Below are positions 1-10,828 of a stretch of DNA of 64,000 bases, piece by piece. This stretch comes from Deroplatys truncata (Eukaryota; Arthropoda; Insecta; Mantodea; Mantidae). How positions within the stretch are numbered: position 1 is the stretch's first letter; every line of letters begins with the position of its first letter. Under the pieces are notes generated by a model that was not told where the DNA came from, ran no database searches, and saw only the letters and a program-made list of their open reading frames with translations. A program made the position numbers and the translations under genes. The DNA lies in assembly GCA_030765065.1 (NCBI GenBank), contig CM060977.1, positions 94,195,795 to 94,259,794 of the forward strand, given 5' to 3'.

Positions 1-1314
1 TCTGGTTCAGGTAATCGTACTTGCCCAGTTATATAGTGGCATGAAATGCTGTGTGATAGGCTGTTGAGTATGCATACTATTTTCAGATAGATTTGTTGTT
101 AATTTCCTTTTTTAAAGGGGTTATCTTTTAGCTCACTTTAGCAGTGTGTCAGGTTTACGTAATCAACCTTTCACAGTTACATAGTTGCATGCAATATTGT
201 GTGATAAGACTGTTGAGTTTGGTATTCAAACTATTGTGAATGCTTAGCACATTTTCACAGGCTTATGAATAATCAATTTACTAATTTATGGAAGGGAATA
301 GATACAATTACTGGTTTTTTCTGCAGACTGATTGCTGTTCGTTTAGTGAATAGTCGATGCACATCATCTGACAACCCGCATGCTTTGTTAAGTGCATATA
401 CTTAGCTGACTTGGCGCTTGCTTTGTTTTTAAAAAAACATGTAGTTACGTGCGCATACCCTCAAGTGAATAGTAATTGCTGGCATTTATTTGTAGTTTGT
501 CTGCTTTCATTGCTTGCTTTTACAGATGCTTTGTGCTTATTATCTCGAGCTTTAGTTCATTATCTTATGGGTTTATATTTATTGGCAAGTTAGAGAAGCC
601 AAAGGGTGAATAACTAGTTAATAAAGAACTTGGGTTCATTCTTGTACCTTGGTTTCCACTCCCGAGTCAGACTGGACTTTAGGGCTTTGCGTGCATGTAA
701 GGTTTAACTGCTCTATCACAATTATAAGAGTGGTTTAAAATTCATGCAAATGTCATTAGAGTTTTTGAAAAGTAGTATTTTATTTTACTTTCATTAAACT
801 AACTATAATAGGTGTTACACACGATACATAAATCGTAATTTTGAAATAATAAAGCGACTGCCACTTTATTTAGATACTTATACACAAAACTGACACATAG
901 AGACTTTTTCATCGTTCTGATTGTTTCAGTAAAACTTTTAAACCTTCCTCAGGGCGAATTATGTCGTATCTTGAGAATTTTAGAAGTGTAGTGAAACCAT
1001 ATAAGTTTATTTTCTCTGCGTTTCTGCCCAAAATTTGGACAAGATTGCTTGCAAACTACAGCGTATGAAACATTCCTAATGCTCTTCAAAGCTGTAAGAG
1101 AAATTAAAGTCCAGTAAAAGCCATTGTAAAGCAAATACAGGTCATCATGAAGTGTGTTCGTGGGCATTTAAATGCACACCTGTTGAAGTTTAAAAATCCT
1201 CTGCGAACAAAATCGTAGTATGTCAGCTAAAGTTGCGGAGTATTTTTTTGGACATAAAGAACCAAATTTTGGATTTTTTTTTAAATTCTATAAAATAATT
1301 TAGTTAACTATTTT
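1..1314. other. AT-rich stretch, no gene; diverged direct repeat at its start
   Basis: No convincing coding region is visible; the open frames are short and uncharacteristic. Positions 1-84 and 149-240 are a diverged direct duplication sharing TAGTKGCATG, GTGTGATA and CTGTTGAGT with a period near 145 bases. The remainder resembles nothing else I recognise in the window. Confidence 0.5.
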
Positions 1315-1407
1315 ACAGAAGTTAGACGGCCATTTATAGACAAATTCCCTTACAGAGAAACAGTTCGTAATCTTGTGAGTAGATTTAGGGAAATAGAATA
1401 ATATATT

Positions 1408-2246
1408 ACTTTCTCTACTACGTATTACTATACTTAGGGGAAGTATTGCATTCCACTCAAAACTTCGATACCGAGATTTTACTGGAAATACATGTTTTGG
1501 TGTGTCCTGAATCCAAATATAGCATTTTTGGAAACATGATCGCGTGTGCCATCTGTGTGTCTGTCAGTCTATGAACAGCATAACTCAAAAACAAAAAGTC
1601 GGATAAATACCAAACTTGGCATTTGAGTTTAGCATCTTCCAAGGCTGCGACATGAAGATTTTCAAGAAAATCCCCCCACCCCAGACTACCCTTTATATGG
1701 AAGATTTAAAAAGAATTATTCTCTCAAAAATTGCTGTAAAGATTGTGGTTAAAATATCGTAAGTTTAAGACATTTTTATTACAAATGAAATGTATATCTT
1801 GAATTTTCTGGAAATGTCCCCAAAAGTCCTCTTCATTATGAATGAATTTTGCAAACTGGTAAACCGTAGAGATAGACGAAATTGTACTACTCAAATAATG
1901 TACATCTTGTTAAAATACACAATTGTTGTCACTTTTTTTTGCGAAGTGAACCATTTCCGAGATATTCCATGTTATTTGTTTGAATTTTACAGTACTTATA
2001 CTTTTTCTCAAATGATAAATCGTTATTGGTTTTATTTATTTATTTTTTTATGTCCTGGACATAATGAAATGCTCCACATAGCAATCAGCTCTTAAAAGAT
2101 TTGAAAGCCCTTGCGCCTATAAAAAAATTAGCAATAAGTTTCTGCAAATGTTTGTATCGATTAACATGAAGTAGATGTAGAATAAGAGTTTGTAAAAACA
2201 GTTTGTACAAGAGTACAGAGATTCATGAGAGTACAATACATAAGAT
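1408..2246 (+). mobile_element. Family B repeat (DINE/HINE-like), copy 1
   Basis: Non-coding element of about 840 bp. It starts with ACTTTCTCTACTACG and carries the family core in order: GGGGAAGTATTGCATTCC, AAATACATGTTTTG, a TG-rich patch, AACAGCATAACTCAAAAAC, CCAAACTTGGTATT. The 3' end is decayed (ACAGAGATTCATGAGAGT). It is followed after four T-rich bases by a second copy in the same direction. Confidence 0.75.
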
Positions 2247-2250
2247 TTTT

Positions 2251-3113
2251 ACTTTTTCTACTACGTATAGTAAGTAGGGGAAGTATTGTATTCCACCCAA
2301 AAATTCAATACCGAGATTTCACCGGAAATATATGTTTTGAGATCCCCTGAATTAAAAAAAACCATTTTTGAAAACATGTCCGTGTGTGTGTGTGTCTGTG
2401 TGTGTGTCTGTGTGTGTGTGTGTGAACAGCATAACTCAAACGAATAGTCGGATAAACACCAAACTTGGTATTTAGGATCAGTATCTTCCAGAGATGCGAC
2501 ACGCAGGTTTTCAAGAAAATCCCCCACCCCAGATTACCTTTTACATGGAACATTTTTCGAACATTTTAATTTTCTCAAAAATGGCTCTAAAGATTTTGTT
2601 TAAAATATCATATGTTTAAGATACTTTTATGACAAATGAAATGTATATCTCGAATTTTCTGGGAATGTCTCCAAAAGTATTCTTCATTGTGAACGACTTT
2701 TGCATAACTGGTAAACCATTAGAGATAGACAAAATTTCACTACACAAAAAAACGTAGATGGCGTTAAAATACACAATTTATGTCATATACATTTTTTGCT
2801 TTGCTGAGTGAACCATTTTCGAGATATTGCTTGTTATTCCCTTAAATTTTCCAATACTTTTTTCTCAAATGGGAATTCGTTATTTATTGTTTTTATGTCC
2901 TGGACATACAAAGAGAATGGAATGCGCCACATAGCAACCAGCTCTTTAATAGATTTGACTCTGGCTTAAATACTACCATATTCCCCTTGCACCTACAAGA
3001 AAATTAGCAAAAAAATTAACATATCGACTAACATGAAGCATATGGAGAATAAGCGTTTGTAAAAATAGTTTGTACAAGAGTAGAGAAAGTCATGTGAGTG
3101 TAACACATCAGAT
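2251..3113 (+). mobile_element. Family B repeat, copy 2 (well-preserved reference copy)
   Basis: Head-to-tail with copy 1. The 5' subterminal repeat (ACTTTTTCTACT, one change from ACTTTCTCTACT) is mirrored by AGTAGAGAAAGT at 3079-3090. This is followed by a potential stem-loop, ATGTG (3092-3096) and CACAT (3104-3108) around a 7-base loop, and the element ends in CAGATTTTT. A (TG)n microsatellite occupies about 2382-2423. No protein is encoded. Short inverted repeats, a 3' stem-loop, a central microsatellite and T-rich flanks are the published plan of DINE-1/HINE elements; that assignment is inference. Confidence 0.75.
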
Positions 3114-3540
3114 TTTTTTTATAAGAAACCGAAAATAAATCGTCGTGTGCTTACAGAGGAAAAGTTGGACGTCTTCGGAGAAAGATTAGAACGAAAACCT
3201 CGGCTTGGAATGCCATTAAAGTTTCAAAATTAAACTCTAGTTCAGGAATAATTTTATTTCAATCACGCAATAATGCGGGTAGAGTTGATTTATGCAATTG
3301 TATTGGACAATGTTATTGATCGCAATTTTGACACACTTTTAATTATTTTTCCTGACAAAGCGTGGTTTATTTACGTGGCTATGAAGAATTAATGAGTATT
3401 TATAACGTTTTTTAAAACATGTGAGGGATATCTGGCAGCACAAGTAGCGGGAGGTTCCGCCGATGTTTCACATCCTTTTGCGTGAATATCAGGAGACTTT
3501 TCATCCTTATTAGGAATAGCGGAATTTGTACAAAATTACA

Positions 3541-4601
3541 ATAATTATTAGAGGTAAAATAGAGGGTTCGCAGTAAAAATGTCGTCCACCGGGGTCTACG
3601 GGTTGAAGCAGATTAATTCTTGCCCCACCGTTGAGCGCCAAAATTTAAAGGGTTTTTAATTGTTGCAGCCCCACGTATGGAGAGCCAAACTTGTAGGGGT
3701 TTAATTGTTGCTGCGGTTGCACCACTATGGGCGTAAATTTGAAGCTGTTTTAGACCACGCACGTAATGGATGCCAATTTGCGGGAGATTGTTTCTAGGAG
3801 TGTTCGCCCCACGTACGGTACAAAGTTTCCGGTGGCCTTCACCCCACGTTTACTTTATGTGTAATAGCTATTTTAATGTGATTTATTTAAATATATATGT
3901 ATGCCTCGGCTGCGTAAGTAGTAATTTGCAGAGCACGTATGTCTTATCAGGGCTGGTATGGCTAAAGAACAAGTCTTATACAAATTGTAATTGTATTGTA
4001 CTTTGTTTATTAATCCTTCACACGATTAAATAACACTTCACTGATGTACCCTACTGTAGAGCTGTGAGATTATTTGCACTTTTAACAGATAAACTTCATA
4101 TTATTCTCACTGCAATGAATTTTTATGTCTCAAACTGAATACGTATCATACCGAACTGCTCGAGCACGCAATCTTGTAGCTTCTCCCGCCTGGATCTGTA
4201 CATTTCCTGTATTTCAAGTCTACGATTGGCTGAGCCTACTCCAATAGAATACTCTTATTTAACTTACTAGTTTTTAATTGGCTGTTTATAAACTGTTTTA
4301 AATATTACATTATTATTGTTCCAACAATTATTAGTAGCCTTTATTAAACTTTCTAATTTATTATTGCCTCAAGGTTACCACATTGCTAGCAACTTTCGGC
4401 TTTTTACTTTGTAATTCTGTTTGCTACAGAAGGCAGCTTGCTTCTATTCTCACAGCTCCTACATTTTTAAACTAAGTAATACGTTCACATAACATTATTA
4501 TACACATTATTATATACACATATTGCTTTTAAGGCGGGCTGTGATTTTATTTCATTTTATATAATTAGATTGATATAATTTCAGTGTTAAAAATACTGTC
4601 A
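3541..4601 (-). mobile_element. Family C LTR-retrotransposon end with primer-binding-site-like repeats (antisense)
   Basis: The reverse complement matches the copies at 31860-33850 and 59150-60080: start TGACAGTATTTTTAACAC (4601 leftward), then ACAGCCCGCCTT, GTTATTTAATCGTGTG and CGCAGCCGA. Beyond this, toward 3541, come repeated segments such as TTTGGCGCTCAACGGTGGGG and TTTGGCTCTCCATACGTGGG, which resemble a tRNA-Lys-type primer-binding site. No gag or pol is visible, so this is an LTR plus leader at most. The exact LTR boundary is uncertain. Confidence 0.55.
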
Positions 4602-4870
4602 TGTACCATGCTAGCCTCCACTTTCCGAAATGGCGGGTTCAATACCGGCAGAGGGCAATGGATTTTTTCGGGCATAAAAATCTTAACATGGCTTCCTTTG
4701 GAAGAGAAGTAAAGCTGATGGTCAGTGTCGTAGATTTAAGGCACGTAAAAGAATCTCAAATCTGATAAAGAGGCCTCTGAGCAACATTTCAGGTCTTCAA
4801 CGCCTAATATAGAATGGGACGCTAAGAATTACAGTAGTTAAAGAGCGTTCATAAATACTCAACAAATCAA
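4602..4870 (+). mobile_element. SINE family S1
   Basis: Matches copies at 44910-45190 (+) and 61052-63130 (-, split). Shared landmarks are GCTAGCCTC, a GGTTCAA box-B-like motif, CGGGCRTAAAAATC, GGCTTCCTT, GTCGTAGATTTA, GGCACGTAAAAGAA, GATAAAGAGGCCTCTGAGCA and a 3' ATAAATA tail. The 5' head is shortened compared with the other copies and abuts the family C end. It has the form of a pol III, tRNA-derived SINE and no open frame. Confidence 0.75.
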
Positions 4871-4904
4871 CATAAGAATCTTAAACTCATTAAATAATTT
4901 CATA

Positions 4905-5045
4905 GGGACTGGCCCAGAGCTCAGTCGGTAGAGCACCTGCCTGCTGTGCGAAGTGTCCTAGGTTCGATTCCCGACTGGGGTGTTAATTCTTTGTTAAAGT
5001 AGCAGACTGAATAAATTTGACACTTTTTAAGTCTGACCAAAATGG
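4905..5045 (+). mobile_element. tRNA-derived SINE head (family S2)
   Basis: Contains an A-box-like GCTCAGTCGGTAGAGC, which also folds as a D arm, and a B box GGTTCGATTCC at about 4961. CCCAG (4917-4921) can pair with CTGGG near 4974 like an acceptor stem. A diverged copy with the same head occurs at 39990-40070, so this is a dispersed SINE head rather than a functional tRNA gene. Confidence 0.65.
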
Positions 5046-5274
5046 ATCGTCATTGCTTTTTCACCGTGTTCTTTAAAAATGTGTACGTATCTGTGAGAAG
5101 AAATGCTAGATACTTTTCGAGTGCTTCCTTGCAACCATAAGCTGCATAATAAGGGACCTTAGTCTTGTTGGTATGTATAAATCTTGAATTTAATCGAACT
5201 ACAGGAAAAAAATCCAGCGCTAAGTTCATCCTGCATGCACTGCTTACACCTCCGCCAGCTGATCGAGATGTATA

Positions 5275-6455
5275 CATGAGGTATGATACAAAAATAACGG
5301 GAATTTTTTAACTTCGCGAGCTTTTATACATCCGATGTTCAAAACTTTTGTTTTATCTTGTTGGTACACATTTCCTGATGCATGTTTTCATTTTCAGCTG
5401 TTTTGAATATTTAGTTTATTGTTGACAGTCAAAAAAGTTATACGTGTTTTCAAGTGCTCAGCGAATTTTTACTTTCGAAAAAGATGGATCAAAGAATCTG
5501 CGTTAAATTTTGGTTCAAAGACGAATAAAGTGCAGCACCACATTCGAAATGTTGACTGCTTTTAGTATGAGTAAGATAAGAGTTTGCGAGTGGATAAACG
5601 TTTCAAAGAGGGTCAAAAGACGTTGAACACTACGCCCTAGCACATCAATTGCTGACTACAATGTGAAATAAGTAAAGAAAATGGTTCTGGAAAATCATCG
5701 AAGCACCGTCAGAGAGTTTGCTGATGTCGACATATGCTTAGGTCCATGCCAAGCAACTTTTTTTGGATGTTTTGGCATGCAACGTGTAGCAGCAAAGTTT
5801 GTTCCGTCGCGTAGACATTGCTCAGGAATTGCTGAATGAATTCTAAAAATATTCGGAACCTCTAAAGGTTATAACAGGTGACGAAACATAGGTATATAGG
5901 TATGGCGTCGAAACTAAGGCCCAATCGTCCCAATGGAAGCTGCTGAAGAGCAAAGACTGAAAAAAATGGACAAGTTCGATCACATGTGAAGATTCCTCTC
6001 ACTGTTTTCTTCGATTACAATGGGATAGTACATCAGGAGTTCCTGCCTTATGGTCATACGGTCAATAAGGAATACTACTTGGAAGTTATGGGCCGTTTGC
6101 GTGATGCAATCCAAAGAAAACGACCAGGAATTGTGGCAAATTGCATAATGCACCCGCTCATACCTCAATGCTTGTTCATGACTTTTTGGCAAAAAACAAA
6201 ACCGTTATGCTACTTCAACCACCGTATTCACCGGACATGGCCCCCTGCGACTTCATTCTATTCCCAAGGCTGAAGAGAACCTGAAAGGACGACCTTTTGG
6301 CACCATTGATGGGATAACGAACCGAGTTGCAGAAGTGCTTCCAAGACTGGAAAAAACGCTGGCACAAGTGGGGGGGGGGATTACTTTGAATTGATGTTGA
6401 TTAAATAAAAATTCTTAAAGAAGAAGAATTCCCGTTACTTTTTGATCACATCTCG
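5275..6455. mobile_element. mariner element, about 1.18 kb, with TIRs and TA target sites
   Basis: Left end CATGAGGTATGATACAAAAA and right end, read inverted, CGAGATGTGATCAAAAAGTA both run into AACGGGAATT, giving imperfect inverted repeats of about 30 bases. The element is flanked by TA at 5273-5274 and 6456-6457, as expected of mariner. It contains one decayed transposase on the + strand. Confidence 0.85.
5484..6408 (+). pseudogene. mariner transposase pseudogene
   Basis: Begins MDQRICVKFWFKDE and then hits a stop. Other islands in different frames include KRMVLEN-like and RVAAKF segments, VITGDET (first catalytic Asp region, followed by a stop where Trp is expected), VETKAQSSQWK, TVFFDYNGIVHQEFLPYG, NKEYYLEVMGRLRDAI and PPYSPDMAPCDF (third catalytic Asp). 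A run of ten G at about 6370 lies close to the C terminus. Length is typical of mariner (about 340 residues if repaired), but several frameshifts and stops make it inactive. The mariner assignment is secure; activity is excluded. Confidence 0.85.
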
Positions 6456-6457
6456 TA

Positions 6458-7757
6458 TTAATAACCTGCTCATTGTCGTTTAGACCTTATCGTATATTAT
6501 TGTTTTATATATATTTTAAAGTATCTTATATATTTTTGTATAAAAACTTTCTGTGGTACTGGCTAAGTTCGATCTTTGCGAATTTATTCCTTTAGTGTGT
6601 TTATTGTGATTTCTGCATTTCACAATCGCACGGTCTGCATTGCTCTCCGACATGGGTAGGCTGAGTCGTTTACGATTTCTATTCGGTGGAGATGTGATTT
6701 GCTTTTGCCAAGTTCCAGTTACAATTGCAGAAAGCTCTGGTGTTATGTTACATTTAAGTTTAGATTTATCTTCAACAGACGGGAAGGACTTCTTTAGCTG
6801 AGTTGTTCCACTTGTTCTGCCATTTAGTAATTCCTTCTAGATTTGCGACGTGGGCTTCTATTCAACCACATGTTGTTCCCGGAGTTTTCCTATTGCATAT
6901 CTTATTTCGGATATTATGTATCCCTGCTTAAAGTTGTTTCTGAATAGGTTGAGAGTAACTTGACTCTGTATAAACTTCAATTAGTCAATTTTCAGAGCAT
7001 TTGGTCAATGGGTGGTATGGTTTGTAGGTCTTAAGAATTCCGATTTGTTCAGCTTAATTAATTGAGCAGTGGTTGGACAGTTTGGCCTATAACGTGTGCG
7101 GTATTTGTCCATTCTTCAAGATGACTGCAACAGCTCCTACCATACTTTGCCATCAGTGAATATTTCTATTTTGTAGTTATTTATTCTTCAATCTCTTTCA
7201 ACTTTTGAGATTGTTTTAATTTTGATCCGGTATATAAAACGCCAGCATGTAATCTCTAAACCATCAAACGAAAGTACCCAGATGAACTCTTTCAAGTGTC
7301 ATACTGCTGTTTGCATTACCATTAACTTTGGTCGAGAGTTATCTGCTTGGGTAGCGATATAACGATATGGATAATTATTTCCAGCTTAGAAGGGTTCCAT
7401 TGTCATAGAGTTGCTAACAAGCTTCAACATGCGCGCGTGTTTGTAGTTCAGCTGTAGATAAATGTACAAAAGCGCAAATGCCCACATGACAAACTTTCTC
7501 TTCATATTAACAGAATGTAGCAGCCCCATTCTGGCGTTCTCAAATTAAATACAAGATTAGCCAGCTTCTGTACATAGGTATACTCTTTTAGTATCACACT
7601 TTCCGTCCATACATATCGCTTGTGTTTCACGATGTTCCATTCATCTTATAATCCCTAAGTAGCATTGGAGTCATCGCACCATAGTATTTTTATTCGATGT
7701 AACTCGATTCCACATAAAAAGGATCCTTTTGCGTGGCCAACTGTTACAGCCAATATA
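6458..7757. other. Unassigned 1.3 kb
   Basis: No open frame over 60 codons, no recognisable repeat or RNA structure. Base composition is like the surrounding non-coding DNA. Confidence 0.5.
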
Positions 7758-9243
7758 CACGATAACTAAAAAATAGAGGGTATAATTTCAGGTGGTATTC
7801 CTCATGTGTAGAAAATTTACACACAACGTCTATCTGGAAATGCTTAGTTTCTGATTTATGGCCTTTAAAACAGTGATATTCGCTGGAAAGCATTTCTGAT
7901 CGCAGGTAGCTTTCTTAACAGATGTTCAAAGTGTTCACCTCCTGCTTGAATAAAGGCCCCACATCGACGTCTCATGGCCGTGTGAAAACGACCCCAAATT
8001 CCAGGGGTATTGCGTTGTTCCTCACAACCTGCCACAATTCGATCCTGAAGGGATTCCATGTCAGGCACCAGGGACGAAGACACCAACGCTTTTAAATGGC
8101 CCCACAAGTAGAAATCGACAAGGTCCAAATCAGGTGAGCGTGGTGGCCAAGCAAGGCCACTTCTACCTATCCATCGATCAGGAACCTTCGATCCAAGTAC
8201 GGGCGAGAGGTACGACTGAAGTGTGCAGGAGCGCCATCATACCAGAAGTGAGCTTGTTGAATGCTCAGTGGAGTGCCCTCATACACATGAGGTATGGTGT
8301 TTTCCAGGAACCTTCTGTATGCCTGCTCGTAAGTCTGTTTACCAGCACATGGGGTTTAGCTAACCCATCACCAATGATACCGGCCCACATGTTGAGAGTA
8401 AACCGCACTTGGCGATGAGGTGGAACAATTACATGTGGGTTTTCATATGCCCATACATGCTGATTGTGGAAATTTGTAATGCCATCTCATGTGAACTGTA
8501 CTTCATCTGCAAATATTACTGAGGCTGGAAAGCTCGGATTTGTAGTACACTGCTGCAGGAACCGCTGTCAGAACTTCAATCGGGCAGGGTAATCTGCTGA
8601 TGACAGGGCCCGCACACATTGCAAATGATAAGGTTACCAACTGTAGTTCTCGCAACAGTCTCCAAGCAGTCGTATGAGGAACATTCACTTGCAACGCTAA
8701 CCTTCGCGGTACTGATAGGAGTCGTGTGCACAGAATCCAGAATCTCCTCCTCTACATCTGGGGTTGAAGATCTTGGCATCCCCTCCGCAAACTAGCAGAT
8801 GTAAACTTCCCACGAGTACACAGACGGCGATGGAGACGTCTGGACACGATCTGGACACCTTCGCTGTGGGTATCTCTCTTGGTACAAACGACGAGCCAGC
8901 GTAGCATTGCCGTTTGCCTGACCGTGCATGAAGTGCATTTCTGCCAGCCCCTGATTTGAGTACGTGTCGCTCAGAAGAACGTCAAACACAGCACTCAAAG
9001 TACCCTTTGCCTCGGAATGAAGTGTTAGTGTCCTGTTAATATCTTGTTACGGCAACGACCTGCTGGAAGAAAAAAAACGTTCCGGTGAATATCACTGTTT
9101 TGAAGACCATAACTCAGAAACCAAGCATTTCCGGACACATGTTGTAAGCATTTCCGGACGCATCTTGTAATGGACCTTTTTTAGTCTCTACGTATGTGGA
9201 ATGTATACCTGAACTTATGCTCTCTATTTTTGAAACACCTGTG
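7758..9243. mobile_element. Tc1/mariner-superfamily element with long imperfect TIRs
   Basis: Left end CACGATAACTAAAAAATAG and inverted right end CACAGGTGTTTCAAAAATAG continue as related sequence (RTATAATTTCAGGT against GCATAAGTTCAGGT) for roughly 60 bases. Flanking TA dinucleotides are at 7756-7757 and 9244-9245. The interior carries a decayed transposase on the minus strand. Confidence 0.75.
7865..8998 (-). pseudogene. IS630/mariner-type transposase pseudogene
   Basis: Nearly the whole protein can be followed across frames. The N-terminal block has AEMHFMHGQANGNATLARRL (minus strand, just inside 8998). MPRSSTPDVEEEILDSV follows from 8779. FADEVQFT at about 8510 holds catalytic Asp 1, then FHNQHVWAYENPH with an in-frame TGA nearby. 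WYDGAPAHFS at about 8240 holds catalytic Asp 2, and SPDLDLVDFYLWGHLK at about 8110 holds Asp 3, spaced about 40 residues after Asp 2 by my reading. The C-terminal block is GGEHFEHLL. At least three frame disruptions make it inactive. It differs from the mariners at 5.3 and 10.8 kb. Confidence 0.8.
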
Positions 9244-9486
9244 TACTACACTTTAACGCAAGTTTCTGTATCGAATATCATTAATTACTTTCTCTACTGC
9301 TTACCTTTAGTAACTAGATGCAGTATAATAGCGTAATTCAAATTGTTGTTTTGAGAAAACCAGGTGTTAAAATTGCATAACAAAAATAGAACGAAATAGC
9401 GACAGCACCGTTAAAAACTTACGAAGTATTAACAAATGTACACCAATTATAACGAATGTCTTGCAAATAGCTCGTGCCACAGAGAG

Positions 9487-10022
9487 AGTCATAGGATTGG
9501 ATTTTATTGGATTGGCTACGGAGGGGACTCGGCATTGATCTACAGAGTGGGTATTGTACCTACGGCCCACAAGGGGAGTTCCCGAGAGGAGACATAGGGC
9601 GGCCGGAACCAGGAGTGACGCCACAGGAATGGCAGGGTCCCTAAGTTTCCAGATAGAGATTCCCCGGCAGACGAACAGGCAAACCAGGGACCCCACCCTG
9701 CACAGAGGGCACACAGCGCCCATCAAGGGGGTTCGGATACCCCCGGTAGCCAGCCGAAAGCCGAGGGACGGAGAGAGTCACAAAGAGCATTGTTTTCCCC
9801 TGCCACGCTGCACCGAAACACCATCGCCGACACTTCCAATCCTGAAAGGAGACCAACGGATGAAAGATGAAGTTAAATCAGAATGGAGATGAAATGGAGG
9901 GGCAGGAAATGGAGGGGTAATGAGAATCTTTCCCCCCGAAAAAACCCATGGGTCAGGAAGGTCGGCCACGAGAATCGAACCCGAATCCGACCACATACGA
10001 AACCGCCTGCTCGGTAAGAAAG
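9487..10022 (-). mobile_element. SINE family E, tRNA-derived head (antisense)
   Basis: GC-rich block matching 46862-47470. The reverse complement starts with a tRNA-like head (CTTACCGAGCAGGCGG then GGGTTCGATTC, a B box) and continues GACCCATGGGTTTT, TCCATTTC and CCTGCCCTGT-like landmarks shared with the other copy. The + strand frames here are artefacts of the GC-rich body. SINE identity is inferred from the head and the second copy. Confidence 0.65.
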
Positions 10023-10573
10023 GCGTTACTCTACCATTTATTTCTTAGAATAAACACGTTGGAACAAAATAAAAGCAAAATATAAACAATGATGATTGTT
10101 TTGATGGAACAATAAAACTTGTCAAAATGTTTGCTTACCTACGCTTACTATTTCATTATTTTCTTTAAATTACCTCTAACATAATATTCACTACTAGTCC
10201 AGACTTTTCTGATCGGGAGTAAGAACGAAGTAAGATGCCGCACTCCCAGCCCACAAATTAACCGCTTTGTTTAAGAACATGCAGTCTGCGACTATCCAGT
10301 AAAATATTCTTCTCAGTTAATATCAAATATTGGTTCACTGATTTTTAATGTAATCAGTTTCTCTCTATATACAATTATTTAACACTATCTGCGAACGAAA
10401 TTGATTACAACAGAAGTGCAAATGGAGTAAATCAAAACTTTCTTACATGAGGGTATACATCTGTAGAATTACAATACGCGTTATTCAGAGGTTTTTGGTA
10501 CTATTTTATTACACACATACACATCTGCAGTATTTGATAATTGGCAATTAAAGAAACAAATATAACACAGGAT
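10023..10573. other. Unassigned AT-rich stretch
   Basis: No coding signal or repeat recognised between the SINE and the H LTR. Confidence 0.45.
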
Positions 10574-10746
10574 CGATTGTCGCTTTTCAATATCTGTCTT
10601 CTGTTTGTTGAAGTGTCATATCATTGCCGTTATACGTATCACAGCAGTCGTCACAAACTCGCTAGGAAACCGCGCTTTTCGTCCCACCAGAAACGCACTC
10701 TCAGACTAACTCTTGCTCGCGAGGACGCTGGCTTACATAACCAATG

Positions 10747-10822
10747 GAATCTTCCACTGGACATTCTAGAACTTTCTGGATACACTCTCTGGAAGTGGGG
10801 GAAGGAAACTTCGAGAATATTC
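10747..10822 (-). promoter_or_regulatory. Heat-shock-element-like arrays in the H LTR
   Basis: Positions 10805-10822 read GAAacTTCgaGAAtaTTC, four perfect alternating GAA/TTC units. Positions 10764-10781 read TTCtaGAActTTCtgGAt, four units with one mismatch. Positions 10747-10754 read GAAtcTTC. This spacing is the HSF trimer binding pattern. On the minus strand TATGTAAGC follows at about 10740, in the place of the TATA box of the 24-kb copy. Binding by HSF is inference. Confidence 0.7.
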
Positions 10823-10828
10823 TGGTTA

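Larger units (their letters stand above)
1315..3405 (+). pseudogene. IS630/Tc1-mariner-type transposase relic split by two family-B elements
   Basis: Positions 1315-1400 read as an N-terminal helix-turn-helix piece (FIDKFPYRETVRNLVSRFRE). Reading resumes at about 3122 with KKPKINRRVLTEEKLD, the basic hinge typical of insect IS630/mariner-superfamily transposases, and a decayed DKAWF block near the first catalytic region lies at about 3350. Between them lie two head-to-tail family-B repeats (1408-3113) in a T-rich target. The same protein segment without the interruption is recognisable at 45963-46200. Stops and the missing catalytic domain make it non-functional. The identification rests on motif similarity only. 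Confidence 0.55.

Noticed and set aside
4912..4985. Functional tRNA gene
   Set aside because: The head is shared with another dispersed copy at 40 kb and continues into SINE body; the anticodon arm does not pair cleanly.
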